Shown: positions 18,034 to 26,765, numbered from the stretch's first letter. The stretch is DNA of 64,000 nucleotides from Bacillus_BA songklensis (GCF_042649685.1 NZ_JBHRZT010000072.1:124001-188000), one strand, 5' to 3'. Numbers and translations: made by a program. Notes: generated by a model from the letters alone, not told the origin.

Positions 18034-19026
18034 TTATTCAAAAATATTCATCTTTGTTAAAAAATCGGGTCCGTCTAATTGAGGCTCTTGAGCATTATTC
18101 GAACTATTTAATACTTCTCCCCTTACTATATCGTATAACTCTTGATAACTAATTCCTTTTTCCATATGTTTAATTAATGCTTTTGTAAAATACCCATTTG
18201 TCAGATCGTCAAAAGCTACTTCATTCGCTTTACATCCTGCTAATAATATATGATTTGGTCCTGTGAGGGGATGTTCTGAAACATCTCTGTTGTTAATTTT
18301 AATATCACTCATAATTTCCTTTATTTCTTTAATGGTTGGAGTAGGTGGAATAAAACGTTTACTAAGTTTTTTGTGTTCTCTTGTGGCAGTCTCAACAAGT
18401 GCTCCATATTCTTGTGCTCTTGTTCCAGTTGCAGAATGACAACTATCAAAAATCACCACAAAATGTACGTCGTGTGCCAATTTTGATAATATTTCTTGAA
18501 TCTCATCATCTCTTATTAAATTAGACCTGTCACTAAGAGCATCTATCGGTACAATAGCTTCATCCAACATATCATCCTCATCGATTGGTGGCAAATCAGC
18601 TGTTTGCGTCCCATGTCCAGCATATGTAAAAACTCCAATATCTCCTGGTTCTAGTTCTCTAACGAGTCGTTCTAATCCATCAAGTATATTTTTACGAGTG
18701 GCTACCTCTTCAATTAGTAGTTGTATGTTAGATTGGTTGAAACCAAAATCTTGAACAAGTTTGTGTAAAAGGTCAGAAGCATCATTTATACCACTTAATT
18801 CTTTCTCAGTACCTCGATAATTTATCCCTATAATTAACGCTAATTTCTTTTTTGTAGGATTGGCAAATTGCTGGACAGGATTGGCAAATTGCTGGACAGG
18901 ATTGACAAATTGTTGAACAGGATTGTCAAATTGTTGGGGACAATCAGACCCTGGTATTTCGTTCAAAAGTTCCTCCGTCTTTCTGATTGCCTTCTTTATT
19001 TCTTCGTTTATAGACTTGTGGTCCAT
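18034..19026 (-). CDS. Caspase-family (peptidase C14) protein
   Basis: 330 residues from ATG 19026, chosen because GGGAGG lies just upstream. The track-length frame starts 16 codons earlier without a ribosome binding site. The N-terminal 80 residues are helical and contain four 7-residue repeats (FxNPVQQ). Then comes the caspase-like fold: KKLALIIGINYRG, the catalytic His H138 in FTYAGHGTQT, and catalytic Cys C196 in VIFDSCHSA. An acidic insertion (DEDDMLDEAIVP) and HILLAGCKANEVAFD follow. This is a bacterial type I-metacaspase-like/orthocaspase protein. Cleavage after Arg/Lys is common in relatives, but specificity here is unknown. It has no signal peptide. It faces away from the radical SAM cluster across a 625-base gap. 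Confidence 0.85.
   Translation of the reverse strand: MDHKSINEEIKKAIRKTEELLNEIPGSDCPQQFDNPVQQFVNPVQQFANPVQQFANPTKKKLALIIGINYRGTEKELSGINDASDLLHKLVQDFGFNQSNIQLLIEEVATRKNILDGLERLVRELEPGDIGVFTYAGHGTQTADLPPIDEDDMLDEAIVPIDALSDRSNLIRDDEIQEILSKLAHDVHFVVIFDSCHSATGTRAQEYGALVETATREHKKLSKRFIPPTPTIKEIKEIMSDIKINNRDVSEHPLTGPNHILLAGCKANEVAFDDLTNGYFTKALIKHMEKGISYQELYDIVRGEVLNSSNNAQEPQLDGPDFLTKMNIFE
18856..18939 (-). repeat. Four 21-bp tandem repeats inside the caspase-like gene
   Basis: Units start at 18856, 18877, 18898 and 18919. The first two are identical over 21 bases and the others differ at a few positions. They encode the heptads FDNPVQQ, FVNPVQQ, FANPVQQ and FANPTKK between the N-terminal helix and the protease domain. 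Copy number could vary between strains without breaking the frame. Confidence 0.9.
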
Positions 19027-19651
19027 TTCAATCCTCCCAATCAGTGTTATAAAGTGAACAGAAACTGTAATCAATACAATTTAATCTACTTCAAAAAATC
19101 CTCTTACTTAAAAGATAATATATATCAAGATTAATGTTGCTGAAATCCAAAAAAGAACATTAGCTTATTTATATTATCAATTTTATTCAATTCTAAAACT
19201 TGTTTCCCCTTCGTTCACGATATTAAGTATTTGTTTTTTTATTTAAATTATACGCATACAAACTCAACGTATCTTAAAAAGAAGTCGTTCGTATAACCGG
19301 GGTTATATTTGTGAACCAATACGCATGAGGATTGTAATATTCTTTAATAAATTGCGTTCTTCCATCATCTCCACAAGATTTCGAAAGATAAGATTGATCT
19401 TTGATTCCATCTTACCGTTAAAAACTATTTTCTAGCTGACAGTGTTTTTATTTATAAGTCTTCCTCCTGAATCCGTTCCCTTTTGAAGGCGTTTCTGATT
19501 TTGAATTGAATTTTTTATGAATAAAGTGGTTAAATTTGTTAAAAATGTAAAAAGCAGTTTGAGTTGGTAGAGGTGAATGGAGAGCAAGACCACTGCTTAA
19601 ACGTCTATCTATTGTTACCTATTTTATAGGTAAAGGAGGAAGTAATTTGAT
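19027..19651. promoter_or_regulatory. Divergent intergenic region with a hairpin touching the rSAM ribosome binding site
   Basis: About 625 bases separate the caspase-like gene and the rSAM gene. Most is AT-rich without a recognisable gene. At 19615-19633 the inverted repeat TTACCTAT-TTT-ATAGGTAA ends directly at the AAAGGAGG ribosome binding site (19631-19638) of the rSAM gene. It could be an operator or an RNA hairpin affecting translation. I could not assign promoters on either strand with confidence. Confidence 0.45.
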
Positions 19652-21145
19652 ATGAGAGTAAGTAATTACGTTATAGGAGCACCATTGCAAAATGACAATC
19701 ACTATATTCTTATGCATGGTTTTACTGGAGCCGTTGATAAAGTATCCTATTCTCTTGGACAGTACCTCGTAGAGCGACGAGGTACTAATTGCCAACCGGA
19801 GGATGAGATAATTAGAAGTCTCTCGCAAGAAACTTTATCACATCTAGAGTCACGTGGTTATTTAACGAATATGGACAAAAATGAGGAGCGGTCCGTTATG
19901 ATACGTATCGCCTCCACACTCCATGAAAATGATTTGCGTACAAGTCCTGCAGGGTTTATGCTAATCCCAACCTTTACGTGTAATCTAAGATGTCCCTATT
20001 GTTTTCAATCCCACGAGATGCACGCCGGACGCAAAGAATTTGCAACTGTTATGACGCGAGAACGCGTAGATCAGGCCTTTGCAGCTATGGACCAATTCGC
20101 TGGACCTGGCTCTGTTGCTACCGCGTTGGGTTTAATAAACGATTCATTGGATTCACCATTAGAAACCATAAAAATGCCGAAGAGTCCAATCACCCTTTTC
20201 GGTGGTGAACCCTTGTCTTCGGTTTCGCTTCCGATTATTCCTTATATCGTGGAGCAGGCCAATCTTCGTGGTAGAACACTCTCAGCCGTTACTAATGGTG
20301 TAGAGCTTGATAAATTTGTTGACTTACTTGGTCCTGGGTTGATTGAGGAACTGCAAATTACACTTGACGGTCTAGCAGAACTTCATGATAAACGTCGAGT
20401 AGGACCTAAATTCCGTCGTACTTTTGAAACCATTGTCACGAATATAGAGACGGCTCTTCAGCGTGGTGCTCGGGTGTCGGTACGATTAAATATTGATACT
20501 ACAAATATCGCTGATATTAGTGGTCTTAACGAATATTTCACCAGACTGGGGTGGAATGAGGAACCTGGATTTTCAGCTTATGCAGCTGTCGTCTTTTCTG
20601 CCTACAAACGTCCTGAAAATATCAGTCAAGCCGATTTAGTACGATTAACAACAAATTTAAAGGATACCGAGGATTCTCATATTGAAAGTTATGAGCAGTG
20701 GGCGAGAAACACCTTAATCAGCTGCTTAAGCGGAGATGGGTATCCATTTAAACGCGTTACTCATTGTGCTGCTGAGACTGGGCTACTTATCTTTGATCCA
20801 TTAGGAGACGTTTACACTTGCTGGGAGGAAACAGGTCAACGAGAGCGTCGAATCGCAACCTATGGGAAACAGGGCTTACAGTTTATCGATAAGACAGCTG
20901 GACAGTGGCTCTCTCGTTTTCCAGGTGCAATTGAGCAATGTTCAGAATGTCCCTATGCTCTAATTCACACCGCCGGATGTGCTAGTCATGCCCGTTCCAT
21001 CTCGGGAACTATATTTGCGTCCGCCTGCGAATCATTCCAAGAGTTTTTTCCCCAGACTTTGGCACGTGCCTACTTAGATTTTGAGAACGCTTTATTAAAT
21101 TCAAATACTTTACTAAAGCCGAATACAGAGGACGAAATAGCGTAA
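19652..21145 (+). CDS. Radical SAM / SPASM peptide maturase
   Basis: 497 residues. The radical SAM cluster ligands are C110, C114 and C117 in CNLRCPYC, followed by TLFGGEPL, a glycine-rich SAM-binding segment, and LQITLDG. The C-terminal SPASM-type region has C372, C390 (in VYTCWEE), C430/C433 (QCSECPY), C443 and C459, enough for one or two auxiliary iron-sulfur clusters. The first 100 residues (IGAPLQNDNHYILMHGFTG...) are the usual N-terminal domain of peptide-modifying enzymes. Relatives install thioether, cyclophane or carbon-carbon crosslinks in ribosomal peptides. Start ATG 19652 follows AAAGGAGG. The likely substrate is the Cys-rich protein 390 bases downstream, but this is inference. 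Confidence 0.88.
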   Translation: MRVSNYVIGAPLQNDNHYILMHGFTGAVDKVSYSLGQYLVERRGTNCQPEDEIIRSLSQETLSHLESRGYLTNMDKNEERSVMIRIASTLHENDLRTSPAGFMLIPTFTCNLRCPYCFQSHEMHAGRKEFATVMTRERVDQAFAAMDQFAGPGSVATALGLINDSLDSPLETIKMPKSPITLFGGEPLSSVSLPIIPYIVEQANLRGRTLSAVTNGVELDKFVDLLGPGLIEELQITLDGLAELHDKRRVGPKFRRTFETIVTNIETALQRGARVSVRLNIDTTNIADISGLNEYFTRLGWNEEPGFSAYAAVVFSAYKRPENISQADLVRLTTNLKDTEDSHIESYEQWARNTLISCLSGDGYPFKRVTHCAAETGLLIFDPLGDVYTCWEETGQRERRIATYGKQGLQFIDKTAGQWLSRFPGAIEQCSECPYALIHTAGCASHARSISGTIFASACESFQEFFPQTLARAYLDFENALLNSNTLLKPNTEDEIA

Positions 21146-21536
21146 AGAGATATACAATTAAGCTCGATGTTTTTCTCGATGTCTTTAATGTAAATAGAAT
21201 CAGAAATATCTTATAAAATTAACTATTAGGAGCATATCCGACCCCCACCTCATGGATACGTAGGATGAAGGAATGTATGGACCTAATCCGGTGATATATA
21301 GAAGGGTTAGCGGCCGTGAGTCGTGTGGAGAATTTACGCATGGTTATAAATATTTTTCTAAATTCTTACAGTTCGGATATTAGGATGACCCCCACCCTAT
21401 AAATTATTTAAAGAAATTGAATATCCATCAATAATTATCCATGAGTTATGGAGTGTCAACTATTATGCATAAATGAAATTTTGAAAATACGTGAGTATCG
21501 AAGGGAAAATTAACTTTATTGAGGGAGGAATTAAAG
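21146..21536 (+). other. 391-base spacer between rSAM gene and Cys-rich gene
   Basis: No convincing gene. The sequence GACCCCCACC occurs twice (21239-21250 and 21384-21395 region), 144 bases apart. Between them GTG 21317 opens a 28-codon frame with no good ribosome binding site. A short hairpin-rich segment follows the rSAM stop (TCGATGTTTTTCTCGATG near 21163-21181). An unlinked promoter for the next two genes could lie here. A very small precursor peptide cannot be excluded, though none stands out. Confidence 0.4.
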
Positions 21537-22019
21537 ATGAGTGAAGAAAAGAATGATGGTCATGAACAGACGACAAACACGAAAAAGTCGTGTGAAATCG
21601 GATCTGAGCATATTGAATTAAATGAAGTCATTGATGTTATAAAGGCTTTAAACGATAGAGGATTGCTGAAACTCAGTGACGATGATGCTAAAGCAAGAGA
21701 TGGTTGCACACGCCTGTGCAGTTGTAATCTTCAAATGTGTGGGTGTCACGGCACAGTAAGTAAATTAAGAGATTCTGATACACTAAATTTCGACGAATTC
21801 TTGGAGTTGCGTAAGGAGCGTCTCAAGTTTTTAAAACAGGAGCTTCAGGATTTGGAGATACCCGAACGTTTATTAAAGAAAGAGGATGAACCCGATAAGA
21901 AAGAATACCGGGAAAATGAGGAAGAATGCGAAGATCATGATGACAAGGAGAAGACGAAGACTGGGAAAACGAGTAAGAAGACTGAAGACCAGGAAGACGA
22001 GGATCGATGTGATGATTAA
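21537..22019 (+). CDS. Cysteine-rich acidic small protein, candidate rSAM substrate
   Basis: 160 residues from ATG 21537, with GGGAGGAATTAAAG upstream; the TTG at 21519 lies 5' of this site. Layout: a hydrophilic N-terminus with C19, an amphipathic segment HIELNEVIDVIKALNDRGLL (25-44), then a compact cysteine cluster CTRLCSCNLQMCGCHG with C57, C61, C63, C68 and C70, then a helix rich in Leu/Lys/Glu, and a long, highly charged Lys/Glu/Asp tail from about residue 110. I recognise no family. The layout resembles a leader followed by a modifiable core, but a metal-binding protein is equally possible. It is 26 bases ahead of the TPR gene and clearly co-transcribed. Confidence 0.6.
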   Translation: MSEEKNDGHEQTTNTKKSCEIGSEHIELNEVIDVIKALNDRGLLKLSDDDAKARDGCTRLCSCNLQMCGCHGTVSKLRDSDTLNFDEFLELRKERLKFLKQELQDLEIPERLLKKEDEPDKKEYRENEEECEDHDDKEKTKTGKTSKKTEDQEDEDRCDD

Positions 22020-22045
22020 TAGATTACTCCTAAGAGGGTGGTTAT

Positions 22046-23779
22046 ATGACTGTTTTTTTAGGTCCTGGAGTTCATGATTGGCCTGCGAATGGCCCGCAGG
22101 ACATAGTCTGGTTATCGACTGCTCCCGTAGTCGGATCTCCAATCTATCCGATATGTTTGGATGTAGCAGAATCAGCCTTGGCGGCTGCACCGAGCTCATT
22201 AATTCGAGCAGTATGTGACACATTAGCCCCTACCTGGGATGAGCTTCAACAATTCGGATTAACCACAATGTCTGCCGATGCACCAACCTGGGATGATGTT
22301 AAGGACATTGAGTATGACGTCGTGGACTTACAGGCTGTACTCGCGCAATATGTTGGATCACTTGGCCCAGGTTTTGGTGTTATCTTACGCCACCCACAAC
22401 GTTATGATATTACAGCGACACAATTTGTCTTAAGACTGATACATCAAGCCAAACGTACCGGATTCCATGTGGCTATTGAAGCTCCCTATGCATTGGCACG
22501 TGATTCCCACTACCAGCTAATTCTTGAGAATTTTACTCCAGTTCCTATGCAACAGTATAATGAACCATTATTGGATGTTAACGATTTAGCAACACAACTA
22601 GTGGCTATTTGTCCACATGGTATCCCTATTTGGGTCCTTGAACGTCTTGGGGTTTCTTTTACTACCAATACATGCGTTGGTCCTGCAGGAGAGCCGTGGG
22701 CTTTTCTTTCAGTATCAAATCGCCTAACTGTGCTAAAACATCTTTCATCTGCATACAGACGCGAACTCAGTGCACGGTTATTTGACGAATGGTCTCCAGA
22801 TGGGTGGGGGTATCTTCGCAGGGCTGGACATGCTATCGCTGCAGCGGATCAAGAACGTATGTTAGCTCATCACATTCCTTATCTTTATGGAATAAAAACA
22901 AGCGGACGCTTTTTTCTCTTCAAGCATTATGTTGGACTTTTAAAAAGCTTTGGTACTCAAGACAGGGATTTTTCTCAAATTCTAAGCACGCTTGTTAGCG
23001 CAGCTCGCTTAGCGCCCAGGATTGAACTGGAGAGAGGATTTGAAGAGGCGGTAGGGTTTTACGAACAAGCGTTGCAGATTTGTACTGATCCAGTCAAAAG
23101 GGTTGAACTAATCTATGAAGTTGCTAATATTTATGCAGGACAGCGCAAGCCTGAGTATTTAGTAAAATCTCGACATTGGTACAAGTTGGGATATGAAGCA
23201 CTGTCTAATATTCTTAATTTGGAAGATAGAGTACGTTCTGAAATTCAATTAGCGAATGGATTAGCCTTAGTGGAGTATCATGAACATCATAATGGTAAAG
23301 CTCTTAGGCTTGAACTCCATGCGCAGTCTCTAGCTGGACGGGTGGCAAGACAATTTCCAAATGTTGAGCGGTGGGCAACGCCATTATTAAATTTCAATAT
23401 GGCTAAGTTGCTAGAGAAGCGATTTTCTGACATCCCCTCTGCAATGAAGTTACTTGAAAAGAATGTTGCTCTCGACGATTACATATCTAGGGAAAGAGCT
23501 CTTGCGGAGTTGGCTCGTCTCTACTTTACTCAGGGCGAGTACCGAAGAGTGGTTGATCTTTTAACTAATGTGTTTGAAAAAGGGGTATCTATATATCTTA
23601 CCCCTAAGGAAGAGTTTATGGGAAGGTCAATTTTAACTGTTTCACTACTAGTTATCGGAGATACTAATCGATTACGGTATCATTTGCATAATTTGAATCG
23701 TTTAGCAGATACCTTAAATTCATCGAAAGCGGAAGAAATTGTAGATAAAATACGTAAGGCTTATCAAAGCATTGCATAG
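22046..23779 (+). CDS. TPR-like protein of unknown function in the rSAM cluster
   Basis: 577 residues, ATG 22046 with GAGGGTGG upstream. Residues from about 330 to the end form helical pairs like tetratricopeptide repeats (LERGFEEAVGFYEQALQI; RALAELARLYFTQGEYRRVV). The N-terminal 300 residues lack a P-loop. Even so, a segment GVILRHPQRYDITATQFVLR with a following strand FHVAIEAP recalls the Walker B region of STAND ATPases, and ICPHGIPIWVLERLGV recalls their winged-helix part. It may be a degenerate STAND/TPR regulator. That is inference. It sits directly behind the Cys-rich gene. A role in recognising the peptide or controlling the locus is possible. No close named family is known to me. Confidence 0.55.
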   Translation: MTVFLGPGVHDWPANGPQDIVWLSTAPVVGSPIYPICLDVAESALAAAPSSLIRAVCDTLAPTWDELQQFGLTTMSADAPTWDDVKDIEYDVVDLQAVLAQYVGSLGPGFGVILRHPQRYDITATQFVLRLIHQAKRTGFHVAIEAPYALARDSHYQLILENFTPVPMQQYNEPLLDVNDLATQLVAICPHGIPIWVLERLGVSFTTNTCVGPAGEPWAFLSVSNRLTVLKHLSSAYRRELSARLFDEWSPDGWGYLRRAGHAIAAADQERMLAHHIPYLYGIKTSGRFFLFKHYVGLLKSFGTQDRDFSQILSTLVSAARLAPRIELERGFEEAVGFYEQALQICTDPVKRVELIYEVANIYAGQRKPEYLVKSRHWYKLGYEALSNILNLEDRVRSEIQLANGLALVEYHEHHNGKALRLELHAQSLAGRVARQFPNVERWATPLLNFNMAKLLEKRFSDIPSAMKLLEKNVALDDYISRERALAELARLYFTQGEYRRVVDLLTNVFEKGVSIYLTPKEEFMGRSILTVSLLVIGDTNRLRYHLHNLNRLADTLNSSKAEEIVDKIRKAYQSIA

Positions 23780-23866
23780 TGGTTAAAACAGTATTTTCAC
23801 ATATTAAAATAACAAGTACCGAGATGGATTAGCAAATAACACATTTAGATAGAAGAAGGGGGCAAA

Positions 23867-23888
23867 GGGCAGTTATAACAAACTGCCC
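23867..23888 (+). terminator. Hairpin after the TPR gene
   Basis: GGGCAGTT (23867-23874) pairs with AACTGCCC (23881-23888). The T tract after it is weak (CTAATTCTT), so termination may be partial. It separates the three-gene unit from the STAND ATPase. Confidence 0.5.
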
Positions 23889-24067
23889 CTAATTCTTAAA
23901 TCTTAGATTTAATTATAATAACGTTTTGTGATTCAATAGAATAAAATGGTCACATTTTTGGTCGCATTTTGGTCACAAATGAGATGTTTTTTATTTAATT
24001 GGATAAATTTAAATGGAAATTACAAGTTATAAAAATACATTAAAATGCCTCAGCTCTTTGGTCAAGG

Positions 24068-25153
24068 ATGATTGATGCTGTCCAATCAGTTAACCAGAAT
24101 GCTGGAACACTTACTTTAGAAGATGTCCCTAAAGACATCTGCAGAGCTTTCAATACTAGGCAAAATCCTCACTGGATTTCCGATGTTAAAAAGCTAAAAG
24201 ATCATAGTGATTATATCATTAACGGTATCAGGTCAAATATTGGTGGGGTGCACATTAAGCGCTCTAACTCTTTCGAACAACTATTAGAGATTAGCGAAGG
24301 AGCCGAGTTTGTTTTCCTTTCGGGAGGACGTGGATATGGAAAGTCCAGTCTTTTACGAGAGTTTGCCGAATATATGAAAGACCATGCCCCTATTTTTTGT
24401 CTCCGCACAGAGGATCTTGACAAGGCTCATCTTGATAATGTATTTTCGACAATTGGATTAACAAGCTCACTTAGCGAACTTGAGGCAGGGTTTGCTTTGA
24501 TGCCTAAAAAGTATCTGTTGATAGAGTCACTTGAGAAACTTCTTGAATTGCAAAATTCTGCTGCATTTACAGGTTTGATTCAGTTTGTCCGGAGGCATCT
24601 GGGGTGGACAATTATTGCCAGTGGTCTTGATTATGCTTACCAGCAAATATTGTTCAATTTCCTTCAGCCAACTGGCGTTCATTGTTCCACGCTTGTAATA
24701 AGAGGGTTCGCCGATGAGGAGATACAATATCTTTGTGAGAAACTTGAATCTTTAAAACTATTATTAACCAATGATTCGATAAAACCGTTGCTTAAGAATC
24801 CCTTTTTTGCAGACTTAGCATATAGAGTTGTAGAAACAGGGACTCAGTTTTCAAGTAGCGATGGTGAAAGGGAATTCCGAATAGCAGTTTGGAGAGATGT
24901 AATTTCTAGGGAGCAGATGCGAATGGAAGGTATGCCGTTGAAGCGAAAACAAGCCTTTATTGATATTGAATGGTATATGGGGTACCAGAAACTTAATAGC
25001 TCTTGTTTAATCAAGTTCTCCATTTTGCTAAAGCTTCATGAGGTTACCATAACAGTAAAAAATAGGGTGAATGAACAAAATGCCATATTTCTTGCTGCAT
25101 CTCAAATGAGCTTACTCCTATTTTCCTGGCAGTTCAGACCAATATCCGAGTGA
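24068..25153 (+). CDS. STAND-type P-loop ATPase, probably 3'-truncated
   Basis: 361 residues. Walker A is G86-GRGYGKSS with K92. A hydrophobic strand YLLIESLEKL is a Walker B candidate with Glu in place of the first Asp, and TIIASGLD resembles the sensor strand. This is the NTPase core of STAND/AAA-type proteins, which in bacteria often serve as sensors in defence. The winged-helix part begins (LKRKQAFIDI) but the following 60 residues do not look family-like, and no C-terminal sensor or effector domain follows. The gene has probably lost its 3' half by a frameshift or deletion near 24965. The ribosome binding site is weak (CAAGGATG). Confidence 0.6.
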   Translation: MIDAVQSVNQNAGTLTLEDVPKDICRAFNTRQNPHWISDVKKLKDHSDYIINGIRSNIGGVHIKRSNSFEQLLEISEGAEFVFLSGGRGYGKSSLLREFAEYMKDHAPIFCLRTEDLDKAHLDNVFSTIGLTSSLSELEAGFALMPKKYLLIESLEKLLELQNSAAFTGLIQFVRRHLGWTIIASGLDYAYQQILFNFLQPTGVHCSTLVIRGFADEEIQYLCEKLESLKLLLTNDSIKPLLKNPFFADLAYRVVETGTQFSSSDGEREFRIAVWRDVISREQMRMEGMPLKRKQAFIDIEWYMGYQKLNSSCLIKFSILLKLHEVTITVKNRVNEQNAIFLAASQMSLLLFSWQFRPISE

Positions 25154-25208
25154 TAAATATATACTTATTTACAAAATCAAGCAGCCGATAAAGATAAAAA
25201 TGCTTTAT

Positions 25209-25802
25209 CTATTCCCTTAATAGTCTCATTAAAAAATCTACATTTAGAACTTGATTATTCTCCTCTATTCCATTTGGGAGTAACATTAAACCGGAAACGA
25301 CTGAGAAGTAGAGCATCAACAGTTCAGCCGGGTCGCCATTACAAAATTCTCCAATCTCCTGTCCCTTTTTAAAGAGGGGAATCATTTGCTCAATTAAAGA
25401 AAGGATTGGATATTGTTGCACAATTTCTTTTGCCTTGTCTGGGATTTCATCAGAAGTTTGGACTTGTTGTATGAGCATAAACGAGTATCTATTGTTTGGA
25501 TCAAGCATTTTTTTGGTTAGTTCTTTGATTTTTTCTGACGGGGAACCTTGCATTTTTCCCACTGAAGCAAATGCCTCAGCTGTTTCTTTCATCGCATCCT
25601 TGACAAGTTCAATAAAAAGTTCATCCTTTGAACGGTAATATCGATAGGAAAGTCCCTGGCTAATGTTTGCTTCCCTGGCTATCATGCTCATTTTCGCGCC
25701 AATGAGTCCGCGGCGCGAAAATACTTTTAGAGCCGCTTTCTTTATTTGTTCTCTTCGTTCATCACGGATCTGTTCCAGCTGGTCATCATTTAATGGAGTC
25801 AT
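25209..25802 (-). CDS. TetR/AcrR family transcriptional regulator
   Basis: About 197 residues from ATG 25802, preceded by AGGGTGAAG. Twelve further codons upstream are in frame but lack a site. The N-terminal HTH reads REQIKKAALKVFSRRGLIGA, then MSMIAREANISQGLSYRYYR, typical of TetR proteins. The C-terminal ligand domain is unassigned. It is the second gene of the SDR-tetR unit and likely represses it through the palindrome at 26784-26804. The inducer is unknown. Confidence 0.9.
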   Translation of the reverse strand: MTPLNDDQLEQIRDERREQIKKAALKVFSRRGLIGAKMSMIAREANISQGLSYRYYRSKDELFIELVKDAMKETAEAFASVGKMQGSPSEKIKELTKKMLDPNNRYSFMLIQQVQTSDEIPDKAKEIVQQYPILSLIEQMIPLFKKGQEIGEFCNGDPAELLMLYFSVVSGLMLLPNGIEENNQVLNVDFLMRLLRE

Positions 25803-25853
25803 CTTCTTCACCCTTTTCTGTAAGTATTTTTGTTTCAAACTAATTTTTAAAGA

Positions 25854-26765
25854 TTAATTGATCGATAACTGAACTTGTTCCTCACTAATTTTCCAAAGTT
25901 TCCTTGCTAATTCTTTGTCAGTTGCCGCTTCTGCTGGTGCCTTCAACTGTCTATCAGCGCAATATTGGCCGTTAAGATTGGAGACATCCTTTAATTCCGC
26001 AAGCCATACCAGTGTATCTGCCCCCTCCTCCGGGGTACGGGAAAAAAGCTTCATTACAGCCATTGTTGCTTTGGCCATCATTCCATTATTTTGATTAAAA
26101 TTTGTCGCAACGAGTCCCGGATCGAAACAATGAACGGTGACATTCGATCCTTCTAGACGACGCGCCAATTCAGATGTAAATAAGATATTGGCGAGCTTCG
26201 TTTGTGCATAACGGATGGTTGGACCGCCTATCAACCTTTTAACACCTCTATAGAGATGCTCCGCATTAGCATGATCAAACTCAAGACCTTTTTTCACCAT
26301 TTTATGACCATGTGAAGCGGTATTGATAACCCGAGCGGATTCACTTTCCTTTAGACGATCTAGAAGCAGTAAAGTGAGAAGAAATGGTGCCAGGTGGTTC
26401 ACCGCCCAGGTCATTTCAACTCCTTCCTCTGTTTCCTGAAAGGTGTCGAATAGGGCGCCTGCGTTATTAACTAAAACATCAATCCTTGGGCACTGTTCAA
26501 GAATTTGTGCAGCGACCTGACGGATAGATCTTTGGGAGGAAAGATCAGCAATAAATATATCCACCTTAATCGGTTTGCTTGTTTGCATTTTTAATAGGGC
26601 TGCAATTTCTTCTGCTTTAGCGAGATTCCTGGCAATGATCCCTAGATTTGCGCCGCGTGCTGCGATTGCCTTTGCCGCTGCAAGGCCAATACCACTTGTT
26701 GCACCTGTAATCAGTACATATTTGTCCTGCAGGTTCCATTCTTTTTTTGTTGTATGATCAGTCAT
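25854..26765 (-). CDS. Short-chain dehydrogenase/reductase (SDR)
   Basis: 303 residues from ATG 26765 with AGGAGAG just before it. The cofactor motif TGATSGIG, the NNAG strand and a YAQTK active-site pair (with SHG as the catalytic Ser region) identify a classical/retinol dehydrogenase-like SDR. The substrate cannot be read from sequence. It is co-transcribed with the tetR gene 51 bases downstream. A palindromic operator overlaps the leader, so expression is probably induced by a compound bound by the TetR protein. Confidence 0.9.
   Translation of the reverse strand: MTDHTTKKEWNLQDKYVLITGATSGIGLAAAKAIAARGANLGIIARNLAKAEEIAALLKMQTSKPIKVDIFIADLSSQRSIRQVAAQILEQCPRIDVLVNNAGALFDTFQETEEGVEMTWAVNHLAPFLLTLLLLDRLKESESARVINTASHGHKMVKKGLEFDHANAEHLYRGVKRLIGGPTIRYAQTKLANILFTSELARRLEGSNVTVHCFDPGLVATNFNQNNGMMAKATMAVMKLFSRTPEEGADTLVWLAELKDVSNLNGQYCADRQLKAPAEAATDKELARKLWKISEEQVQLSIN

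Noticed and set aside
18856..18939. Tandem 21-bp units as a possible CRISPR array
   Set aside because: There are no spacers; the units are contiguous and in frame within a protease gene.
18868..19134. 88-codon plus-strand frame over the caspase repeats
   Set aside because: Its LLDRIGK repeats are the antisense of the NPVQQ heptads, so it is a by-product of the tandem repeat.
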